The translations under genes and the position numbers were made by a program. From contig JAAFJR010000001.1 in assembly GCA_013298945.1 (NCBI GenBank), positions 186,001 through 250,000 of the forward strand: a DNA stretch of 64,000 bases, read 5' to 3'. The DNA comes from Polaromonas sp. (lineage in GTDB: Bacteria > Pseudomonadota > Gammaproteobacteria > Burkholderiales > Burkholderiaceae_C). Below are positions 45,840 through 54,100 of this stretch, piece after piece. The notes under the pieces are model-generated. The model did no database searches, had not been told where the DNA came from, and saw nothing but the letters and a program-made list of their open reading frames with translations. Within the stretch, counting starts at the first letter, position 1. Every line of letters starts with the position of its first letter.

Positions 45840-46756
45840 GTTTGCCAAATTACGTCAAAATCGTTGAAGTTGGCCCGCGCGATGGCTTGCAAAATGAAAA
45901 ACAGACCGTACCCGCAGAGGTCAAAATTGAACTTGTGCACCGCTTGCAAGCTGCAGGGTTGACTGAAATTGAAGTCACTAGCTATGTATCCCCAAAGTGG
46001 GTGCCGCAAATGGCGGATAACACTGCGGTGATGGCAGGTATCAAACGCAAAAATATCGTGCGATATTCTGTGCTGACGCCCAATTTGCAAGGCTTCAACG
46101 CCGCTGTTGCTTCTGAAAAAGAGCTTTGGCCACAAGAAATTGTGGTATTTGCGGCAGCTAGTGAGGCGTTTAGCCAGAAGAACATCAACTGCAGCATCGA
46201 AGAAAGTATTGAACGCTTCCGACCAGTAGTCGCTGCTGCTAAAGAAAAACACGTATCAGTGCGCGGCGCTATTTCTTGTGCGGTAGGTTGCCCGTATGAA
46301 GGTGACGTTGCGCCTAGCCAAGTTACCAAGGTAGCTGAGTTGATGCATGCCATTGGCGTAGAGCATGTTGGCGTGGCTGACACCATTGGTGTGGGTACCC
46401 CCATAAAGGTGCAGCGCGCCATTCAAGCTGCGCTACAGGTGTATGGCATCAACGAAGTGTCAGGTCATTTCCACGATACCTATGGGCAGGCATTGAGCAA
46501 TACCTTGCGCTGTTTGGAGATGGGCGTTTGGCAGTTTGACACCTCTATTGCAGGTTTAGGTGGCTGTCCCTATGCCAAAGGCGCTACAGGAAATGTAGCG
46601 ACTGAGGACGTCGTTTACATGCTGCAAGGCATGGGTATTGATACGGGTATTGATTTGGATAAGCTGATTGACGCTGGGCAGTACATCAGCGACTATCTGC
46701 AGCGACCAACCAATTCGCGTGTGGCCAAAGCACTTTTCAGTAAGAGAGCCGCTTGA
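45836..46756 (+). CDS. mvaB: Hydroxymethylglutaryl-CoA lyase
   Basis: 306 residues, a (beta/alpha)8 metal enzyme splitting HMG-CoA into acetyl-CoA and acetoacetate, final step of leucine breakdown. Markers are VEVGPRDGLQNEK, SGHFHDTYGQALSN with the metal histidines, and the catalytic-cysteine signature AGLGGCPYAKGATGN. It overlaps mccA (ATGA), and its stop overlaps the next start (TGATG). Confidence 0.95.
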   Translation: MSLPNYVKIVEVGPRDGLQNEKQTVPAEVKIELVHRLQAAGLTEIEVTSYVSPKWVPQMADNTAVMAGIKRKNIVRYSVLTPNLQGFNAAVASEKELWPQEIVVFAAASEAFSQKNINCSIEESIERFRPVVAAAKEKHVSVRGAISCAVGCPYEGDVAPSQVTKVAELMHAIGVEHVGVADTIGVGTPIKVQRAIQAALQVYGINEVSGHFHDTYGQALSNTLRCLEMGVWQFDTSIAGLGGCPYAKGATGNVATEDVVYMLQGMGIDTGIDLDKLIDAGQYISDYLQRPTNSRVAKALFSKRAA

Positions 46757-47271
46757 TGTGCGGCGCTGAGCTTTCGCAATTGCCAGAAGGGGTGCAACGC
46801 GTAGCTTCCTTTTTGCAAGCTGCTGGGCATACAACTTCTCCCCGCATGCTGCAGGACGCTGCGCGAACAGCGCAGCAAGCGGCGGATGGCTTGGGCGTAG
46901 AGTTGGGGCAAATCGCTAAAAGTATTATTTTTAAACGCAAGTCTGACGATGCCGCCGTCTTGGTCATCACATCAGGTGATAAAAGAGTAGACGAAGCGAA
47001 GGTGCAAGCGCTCGTTTGCGAGGCTGGTAGCAAACTGGGACGGGCTGATGCTGATTTTGTGAAACTCAAAACCGGTTTCTCAATTGGGGGTGTAGCACCG
47101 GTTGCGCATCTCACTGTGCCTGTGACTTTGCTAGATCAAGAGCTTTTTAGATTTGAGACAATCTGGGCTGCTGCAGGCCATCCGAATGCTGTGTTTGAAG
47201 TGTCGCCGTATGCGCTCCAAATGCTGTCTCAAGCGCCAGTTGCTGATGTTGTTATCAATGTTGTTGTATAA
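46756..47271 (+). CDS. YbaK/ProX-type aminoacyl-tRNA deacylase
   Basis: 171 residues from ATG 46756, overlapping the lyase stop. YbaK/EbsC domain features are IAKSIIFKRKSDDAAVLVI, a TGFSIGGVAPVAH motif containing the conserved glycines, and VFEVSPYALQML. These enzymes hydrolyse mischarged tRNAs such as Cys-tRNA(Pro). The stop codon is at the edge of a repeat copy. Confidence 0.85.
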   Translation: MCGAELSQLPEGVQRVASFLQAAGHTTSPRMLQDAARTAQQAADGLGVELGQIAKSIIFKRKSDDAAVLVITSGDKRVDEAKVQALVCEAGSKLGRADADFVKLKTGFSIGGVAPVAHLTVPVTLLDQELFRFETIWAAAGHPNAVFEVSPYALQMLSQAPVADVVINVVV

Positions 47272-47312
47272 ATTTTATAGCTGCTCAGGCAATAAATACG
47301 CCGGCTTCAGTC
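47266..47312 (-). repeat. Dispersed three-hairpin repeat, copy 10
   Basis: Reverse copy between the YbaK-type gene and the DUF1289 gene. It has GTATAAATTTTATAGC, then TGCTCAGGCAATAAATACG and CCGGCTTCAG. The YbaK stop TAA (47269-47271) lies within the third hairpin. Confidence 0.9.
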
Positions 47313-47319
47313 ATATTTA

Positions 47320-47538
47320 ATGCCTATTTTGTCACCTTGTAACTCTGTTTGCAAAATGGATCAAAAATCCAGCTTGTGCTTGGGCTGCTGGCGCACGATT
47401 GATGAAATCGTAGCTTGGGGTTCTTACTCTGATGATGCAAAGAAGAAGATTCTGGCTTTGATTCAAGAGAGAAAAGACTTGACTGGAAATACGAGTTCTT
47501 CAGCATCTCATTTCAATACGGTTGATAAAACACCATAA
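47320..47538 (+). CDS. DUF1289 protein
   Basis: 72 residues. The four-cysteine DUF1289 pattern is SPCNSVCKMDQKSSLCLGC, probably zinc-binding, followed by WRTIDEIVAWGSYSDDAKKK. The start is 8 bases after a repeat copy. The role is unknown; a second DUF1289 domain lies at the end of the 60.4-kb gene. Confidence 0.85.
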   Translation: MPILSPCNSVCKMDQKSSLCLGCWRTIDEIVAWGSYSDDAKKKILALIQERKDLTGNTSSSASHFNTVDKTP

Positions 47539-47559
47539 ACACATACTCACATAAACGCG

Positions 47560-48198
47560 ATGAAACACATCACTTTCTATTTCGATGTCATTTCACCCTA
47601 CGCCTACTTGGCTTTTGAAAACTTACCCGAAGCTTTGCAGGGAATCAGTTATGAAGTTACTTACAAGCCCGTGCTTTTTGCAGGTCTGCTGAAGCACCAT
47701 GGTCAGCTAGGACCGGCAGAGATTCCGTCTAAACGTGAATGGACGTATCGACAAGTTCAGTGGCTGGCGCATAAATTGGGCGTTGAATTGCAGTTGCCAG
47801 CTGCACACCCTTTTAATCCTTTGGCTTTGATGCGTTTGGCAGTTGCGACTAACTATACAGGGCTGCCCAATCGTTATGTTGTCGAGAAGTTGTTTCGTCA
47901 TGTTTGGCTAGGTGGGCTAGATGCTGCTGCCGAACAACGCTTCGTGGCGCTTAAAATAGACCTCAAGCTTGTAGCGGAGCCAAATTCCGCAGAAGTCAAA
48001 TCACTTTTGAAAACACATACAGACAGTGCTATTCGGCAAGGTGTTTTTGGCGTTCCAATCTTGGAAGTGGATGGCAAATTATTTTTCGGATTAGATGCTT
48101 TGCCCATGCTTGCAGCTTATCTGAAGCAAGATCAATGGTTTGGGGATTCAGTTTGGGATGATGTTTTGAAAATACCTGTAGGCACATCACGGCTTTAA
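47560..48198 (+). CDS. 2-hydroxychromene-2-carboxylate isomerase family (DsbA-like)
   Basis: 212 residues with a thioredoxin-like fold and helical insertion. Glutathione-dependent kappa-class GST/HCCA isomerase features: ITFYFDVISPYAYLAFENL with the active serine in place of a CXXC, PFNPLALMRLAV, and GVFGVPILEVDGKLFFGLD. The actual substrate here is unknown; no aromatic-degradation genes are adjacent. Confidence 0.85.
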   Translation: MKHITFYFDVISPYAYLAFENLPEALQGISYEVTYKPVLFAGLLKHHGQLGPAEIPSKREWTYRQVQWLAHKLGVELQLPAAHPFNPLALMRLAVATNYTGLPNRYVVEKLFRHVWLGGLDAAAEQRFVALKIDLKLVAEPNSAEVKSLLKTHTDSAIRQGVFGVPILEVDGKLFFGLDALPMLAAYLKQDQWFGDSVWDDVLKIPVGTSRL

Positions 48199-48347
48199 TT
48201 TTTTGAATTTATTTTTTAAAAACCAAGGGATTACCCTAGCTTTAAGCGGACTTTTGTCACACTTTGTCAGAATCCGGTCAGTCGCTTAGCAGATATTCAC
48301 ACATCACTTCAATCGGAGTGAGTTTTTTATCTATAGGAGACGCATCA

Positions 48348-50135
48348 ATGGCAACAGCAATAGCAAACAGGCCCATGAGTGCTGAGGAAAAGAAAGTTAT
48401 CTTTGCCTCATCATTGGGTACGGTTTTTGAATGGTATGACTTTTACTTGTATGGTACTTTAGCGGTGATCATCGGTAACCAGTTTTTCTCAGCCCTCGAT
48501 CCTGCATCACGCACGATCTTTTCATTGTTAGCTTTTGCAGCTGGCTTTATTGTGCGTCCATTTGGTGCGTTGATTTTTGGTCGTTTAGGCGACATGATTG
48601 GTCGTAAATACACCTTCTTGGTGACTATTTTGATTATGGGTGTGTCAACGTTTATCGTGGGCTGTCTTCCAAACTATGCAAGTATTGGTGTTGCAGCGCC
48701 AGTCATTTTGATTGTTCTACGTATGTTGCAAGGCTTGGCTTTGGGTGGTGAGTACGGCGGTGCCGCTACTTACGTTGCCGAGCATGCTCCAACTGGTAAA
48801 CGTGGTGCCTATACAGCTTGGATTCAAACTACTGCTACATTGGGTTTGTTTTTGAGTTTGATGGTGATTTTGGGTGTACGTACTAGCATTGGTGAAGCAG
48901 CTTTTGCTGATTGGGGCTGGCGTATTCCTTTCTTGGTTTCTATTTTGTTGTTGGCAGTGTCGGTTTACATTCGTTTAAGTATGAATGAATCCCCAGCATT
49001 CCAAAAAATGAAATCAGAAGGTAAGACTTCAAAAGCACCTTTGTCTGAATCTTTCGGTCAATGGAAAAACTTGAAGATTGTTATTTTGGCTCTGGTTGGT
49101 TTGGTGGCTGGTCAAGCAGTGGTCTGGTATACAGGTCAGTTCTATGCTTTATTCTTCTTGACACAAGCATTGAAGGTTGATGGCGCAACGGCTAACATTT
49201 TGGTTGCCATTTCTTTGATTATCGGTACACCATTCTTTATTGTTTTTGGCGCATTGTCAGACAAAATCGGACGTAAACCAATCATCATGGCTGGATGCTT
49301 GCTTGGTGCATTGACATTCTTCCCAGCTTTTAAGGCTTTGACTGAGTATGCAAATCCTGATTTGGCTGCTGCACAAGCAAAAAATAAAGTCGTTGTGACA
49401 GCCGATCCTGCTGAGTGCTCTTTCCAGTTCAACCCAACAGGTACTGTTAAGTTCACAAGCTCTTGCGACGTGGCTAAGCAAAAATTGTCAGCTGGCTCTG
49501 TGAGCTATGACAACGTTGCAGCACCAGCCGGAACGCCTGCGACCATCAAAGTTGGTGAAACAGTTATTACCAGCTATGACGCAACGAAAACCAGCGATGC
49601 TGATATTGCTGCTGCTAAAGAAGCAGCTACAAAGAAAGTTGCTGACTTGACAGCGGCAGCTGCTAAACCTGAAGATTTGAAGAAAGCTACTGATGCATTG
49701 GCGGGCTTTGACAAAGATGCAAAAGGCGCAACTGTGAAAGCTAAAGAAGCAGCCTTTTCTGGTGCTTTAGCTGGTGCACTCAAATCGGCCGGTTACCCAG
49801 CAAAAGCTGATCCTGCTAAAGTGAATAAACCGATGATTGTTTTGATCTTGACTTATTTAGTGCTATTGGTCACTATGGTTTACGGCCCTATTGCAGCTAT
49901 GCTGGTCGAGTTGTTCCCAACACGTATCCGCTACACATCTATGAGCTTGCCTTACCATATTGGTAACGGTTGGTTCGGTGGTTTGTTGCCTACGACTGCT
50001 TTTGCTATCGTGGCGCAAACCGGTAACATGTACAACGGCTTGTGGTATCCAATTATCATTGCAGCTGCAACCTTTGTGATTGGTATGCTCTTCGTTAAAG
50101 AAACGAAAGATGTGGATATTTACGCGAACGACTAA
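48348..50135 (+). CDS. MHS-family MFS transporter with large soluble insert
   Basis: 595 residues from ATG 48348 with GGAGA upstream. Metabolite:H+ symporter features are GTVFEWYDFYLYGTLAVI, GRLGDMIGRKYTF between helices 2 and 3, and LGGEYGGAATYVAEH, then ALSDKIGRKPIIMAG. Between helices about 8 and 9 an insert of roughly 155 residues (about 335-490) is rich in Ala, Lys and Thr with two cysteines (AECSFQF, SSCDVAK). The remaining helices then resume with MIVLILTYLVLLVTMVYGPI and FPTRIRYTSMSLPYH. The substrate is probably an organic acid or osmolyte. Confidence 0.88.
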   Translation: MATAIANRPMSAEEKKVIFASSLGTVFEWYDFYLYGTLAVIIGNQFFSALDPASRTIFSLLAFAAGFIVRPFGALIFGRLGDMIGRKYTFLVTILIMGVSTFIVGCLPNYASIGVAAPVILIVLRMLQGLALGGEYGGAATYVAEHAPTGKRGAYTAWIQTTATLGLFLSLMVILGVRTSIGEAAFADWGWRIPFLVSILLLAVSVYIRLSMNESPAFQKMKSEGKTSKAPLSESFGQWKNLKIVILALVGLVAGQAVVWYTGQFYALFFLTQALKVDGATANILVAISLIIGTPFFIVFGALSDKIGRKPIIMAGCLLGALTFFPAFKALTEYANPDLAAAQAKNKVVVTADPAECSFQFNPTGTVKFTSSCDVAKQKLSAGSVSYDNVAAPAGTPATIKVGETVITSYDATKTSDADIAAAKEAATKKVADLTAAAAKPEDLKKATDALAGFDKDAKGATVKAKEAAFSGALAGALKSAGYPAKADPAKVNKPMIVLILTYLVLLVTMVYGPIAAMLVELFPTRIRYTSMSLPYHIGNGWFGGLLPTTAFAIVAQTGNMYNGLWYPIIIAAATFVIGMLFVKETKDVDIYAND

Positions 50136-50203
50136 TTTGTAAATGTAAATTTATTAAACGTAAGTCGTAGGAAAGAAGTTGTAGTTAATCTATAACTTCT
50201 TCC

Positions 50204-50229
50204 AAAGCCCTCTTCGGAGGGCTTTTTTT
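50204..50229 (+). terminator. Intrinsic terminator after the MFS gene
   Basis: AAAGCCCTC (50204-50212), TTCG loop, GAGGGCTTT (50217-50225), then T's. A second, imperfect AT-rich inverted repeat lies just upstream, around AGAAGTT and AACTTCT (50174-50199). Confidence 0.9.
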
Positions 50230-50293
50230 ATGCCAGCAAAGTTGTTGTGCGTATACTGAATTAGTTAGCATTTATCAATACAAGGAAAATATC

Positions 50294-50431
50294 ATGTGGA
50301 AAATAGTTGTGGGATTTATCATTTTTGCAGCAGTGGCGGTTTATATGCTTAGCAAAGGCGGCGATATCGATATGAGTGGAGAAAAGCACGGTTCTATGAC
50401 TTTTTCAGAAGTAATTTCAATCGCTTCTTAA
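50294..50431 (+). CDS. 45-residue small membrane protein
   Basis: Starts at ATG 50294 with AAGGA at 50282-50286 and ends at TAA 50429-50431. One N-terminal membrane helix (WKIVVGFIIFAAVAVYML) is followed by a short hydrophilic tail with SKGGDIDMSGEKHG. I recall similar short proteins in related genomes, but no function is known. It has its own ribosome site and lies between a terminator and the next gene. Confidence 0.65.
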   Translation: MWKIVVGFIIFAAVAVYMLSKGGDIDMSGEKHGSMTFSEVISIAS

Positions 50432-50531
50432 ATCTGCGTTAATTTGTTAGTGTGCAATTAGTGGATTAACCTCATTGTTTAAAGTTTTATTTGTTGTCTA
50501 ATGTAGATATGGGTAACATTTTGAAATTGAC

Positions 50532-51008
50532 ATGTGGTTAACAAAAACAGAAGTTGGCAAAAAAGCGATCAGCGACCGTTCGATCGCGCTAAGTCCAAGG
50601 CAACGTTCAGCCCTTATTATTTTTAATGGGGAACGTTCTTTAGATGATGTACTGACAATGCTGGTTGGATTAGGCTTTACAAGAGCCGATGTTGACCACA
50701 TGCTGTCTCTTGGTTTGCTAGAAGAGGTAAGCAAGTCAGTTGCATCAAATTCAAATGCGCCAATCAAAGCAGCAGAGGCGTTAGGCGGCTTTGTTGAACT
50801 GAACGAAGCACAATCTCGCTACAAACTTGCTTATCCATTAGCCACGCAGCTGACAGCTAGCTTGGGTTTTCGTGGCTTTCGTTTAAATTTGGCAGTTGAA
50901 GCTGCTGGCAGTTACTCTCAACTGGTTCAGCTTTTTCCTAAAATTAAAGAAGCTGCCGGTGCTGAAAAATCGTTAGCCTTAGAAAATGCACTTCGTGGGG
51001 GTGTTTGA
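50532..51008 (+). CDS. Conserved protein of unknown function
   Basis: 158 residues, soluble. The N-terminal half (about 1-65) looks like a winged-helix-type module (LSPRQRSALIIFNGERSLDD, then VLTMLVGLGFTRADVDHML). The C-terminal half is helical, with KLAYPLATQLTASLGFRGFR and NLAVEAAGSYSQLVQLFP. I do not recognise a named family. There are no transmembrane segments or catalytic motifs. It stands alone between a small membrane protein gene and uvrA. Confidence 0.6.
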   Translation: MWLTKTEVGKKAISDRSIALSPRQRSALIIFNGERSLDDVLTMLVGLGFTRADVDHMLSLGLLEEVSKSVASNSNAPIKAAEALGGFVELNEAQSRYKLAYPLATQLTASLGFRGFRLNLAVEAAGSYSQLVQLFPKIKEAAGAEKSLALENALRGGV

Positions 51009-51108
51009 TGCTGGATATTTAGGTCGATTAAAAGGTTAATTCAAAAACTTCGACCATCGCCTAATTTCTTGCCTAGAATCGTAACTCGATCTAGGAAAGA
51101 ACACATTC

Positions 51109-54100
51109 ATGGCACAGGGAACCATCCGCATTCGCGGTGCGCGTCAACATAACCTCAAAAATCTCGATCTAGATATCTGTACCGGCGAATTGACGGTCGT
51201 GACGGGACCCAGTGGTTCGGGTAAATCAAGCCTCGTTTTTGATACCTTGTTTGCCGAAGGGCAACGACGTTACGTGGAAACTTTCTCGGCCTACGCCAGA
51301 CAGTTTTTGGATCGTATGGACAAACCAGCGGTAGACCGCGTCGATGGTGTGCCACCAGCCATTGCTATCGATCAAACCAACCCTGTGCGCAGCTCGCGTT
51401 CTACTGTGGGCACCATGACTGAGCTGAACGATCACCTGAAGCTTTATTTTGCCCGGGCCGCGCATTTGTTTGACCACGAAACGGCGCTGTTGGTTAAACA
51501 TGATTCTTCTGAATCGATTTATGCGCAGATGCTGCAGCGAGCTACAGCAATCGGAGAAGATCCGCGGTTGGCTGTGACTTTCCCCGTTGAGTTGCCTGCG
51601 CAAACCACGGCTGAAGAAGTCATCCAGTGGCTGTCTGCCAGCGGCTTTACCAAAGTGCAAGCTGAGCGAGAAGTTGCTACGTTGACTGGGCCGCGCAAAG
51701 TGCTGGATGTGGTGGCTGATCGCTTTCGCATTGGAACTGCTGACAAGTCACGCGTTGTCGAAGCGATCGAAGTAGCGCTTAAGCGCGGCAGCGGTCGCGT
51801 CAATGTGTATGCAGGTGACGAAGGTGTCATGTGGAAATTTTCCACAGGCTTGCATTGCCCCGAGAGCGACCATCGCTACGCAGATCCCATTCCTTCTGCC
51901 TTTTCTTTCAATTCGCCCGTAGGTGCGTGCGAAAAATGCAAGGGCTTTGGCCGCGTCATTGGCGTGGATTACGGCTTAGTTATCCCCAACGACAAGTTGA
52001 CCCTGCGCGCTGGTGCGATCAAACCGATGCAGACACCAGCCTGGAAAGAATGCCAGGACGACCTAATGCGCCATGCCGAGGCGGCGGGCATCCCGCGCGA
52101 CACGCCGTATTACAAGCTCACGGCAGAACACAAACACTGGGTCATCAACGGCTCGCCCAATTGGAATGGCAAATGGAACCAGCACTGGTTTGGCGTGAAA
52201 CGTTTCTTTGAGTATCTGGAGACTAAGTCCTACAAAATGCATATCCGCGTGCTGCTATCCAAGTACCGAAGCTATACAACGTGTGAAACTTGCGATGGTG
52301 CGCGCCTGAAAACTGAGAGCCTGATCTGGCGCATCGGCAGTAAGCCGGACGCAGATGCCGTGTTGTCACCAAGTAAGCGGTTTTTACCGAGTGGTACTAA
52401 TTGGTCACGAAATCAATTAGAAGCACTTCCTGGCTTGTGCCTACATGACTTGATGCTGTTGTCGATTGACAAGCTGCGGCAGTTTTTTGGACGTCAAGTC
52501 GTCGAGCAGGCGGTTGACGTAGATACCTCGCGTAGTGCAACTTCTGGCGACCAGCAAGCCCTATCGATGCTGCATGAAGAAATCAACACCCGCCTCAAGT
52601 ACCTGTGTGATGTGGGCATTGGCTACCTTAGCCTAGACCGCCAAAGCCGCACCCTGAGCGGCGGTGAGGTACAGCGTATTAACCTCACCACGGCGTTGGG
52701 TACATCTTTGGTGAACACCTTGTTTGTGCTAGATGAGCCCAGCATCGGCCTACACCCGCGTGACATGGGACGCATCACCCAGGCCATGCTGCGTTTGCGG
52801 GACGCGGGCAACACTTTGGTGGTCGTAGAGCACGACCCAGCAGTTATGCTGGCCGCCGACCGCATGATAGATATGGGTCCTGGTCCGGGTGAGCGCGGTG
52901 GTCAAATCGTGTTTGATGGCACAACAGAGGAGCTTCGCCATGCCGACACCTTGACGGGTGCTTACCTGGGTGGCCGCAAACAAATCGGCATGGGTTTCCA
53001 GCGTTTGGTTAGCGACAGCACGCCACGTTTGATCCTGGAAGGTGCGCGCGAGCACAACCTCAAAAACGTCACTGTGGACCTGCCATTGCAGCGCTTGGTC
53101 ACCATCACTGGCGTCAGCGGATCAGGCAAGTCGAGCTTGATACAAGACATTTTGGCTCCTGCATTACTCCGGTATTTTGGCAAAGCGACCGATACACCAG
53201 GCTTGCATGATCGTCTGCTAGGTGCAGACCACCTCAGCGATGTGGTGTTTGTTGATCAGTCCCCCATCGGTAAAACCGCCCGCTCCAACCCCGCCAGCTA
53301 CGTAGGCGCGTGGGATGCTTTGCGTGAGTTGTTCGCTCAAGCACCTTTGGCCAAGCAGCGCGGGTATACCACTTCCAAATTTAGCTTCAACAGCGGCGAT
53401 GGACGCTGCGCCTTGTGCGGTGGCTCAGGTTTTGAGCATATTGAAATGCAGTTTTTGAGCGACGTGTACCTGCGCTGTCAGGACTGCAACGGATTGCGCT
53501 ATCGCCCCGAGGTGCTTGAGGTACGCATTGAGCGCAAAGGCAAGAATCTGAATGTGGCTGATGTGTTGGATTTGACCGTGAGCGAAGCCGCCGCGATATT
53601 TGCCACCGATCGCGACGTCATCCGCGCCCTGCAGCCCATCGTCGACGTGGGTCTGGAATACGTCAAGCTCGGCCAACCCGTGCCCACACTCTCCGGTGGC
53701 GAAGCCCAGCGTCTCAAACTGGCTGGTTTTCTGGCCGAAGCTGCCAAGAGCGGCAGTTCCAGTCGACAACCTGTGGCTAAAAAAGGCACCTTGTTCCTGT
53801 TTGACGAACCCACGACCGGTTTGCACTTTGACGACATCGCCAAGTTGATGCGCGCATTGCGCAAGCTGCAAGATGCTGGCCACTCCCTCATCATCATCGA
53901 GCACAACTTGGATGTGATCCGGTCCAGCGATTGGCTCATCGACCTAGGTCCTGAAGGCGGCGATGCGGGCGGTGAAATTGTTGCTGTCGGTGCGCCTGAT
54001 GATTTGCGCCGTCATCCCAGCTCGCATACGGGAAAAGCCCTTCGCGACTACGACAGCGCTTTAGGATTCGGGTCGCACGGTGTGGCGGAAAAGGGCGGTT

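Noticed and set aside
48264-48347. Longer N terminus for the MHS transporter from an upstream start
   Set aside because: ATG 48348 has a good GGAGA site, and MHS proteins begin close to the first helix as they do from that ATG.
51009-51108. Possible SOS (LexA) box upstream of uvrA
   Set aside because: No CTGT-N8-ACAG type site could be found in the gap.
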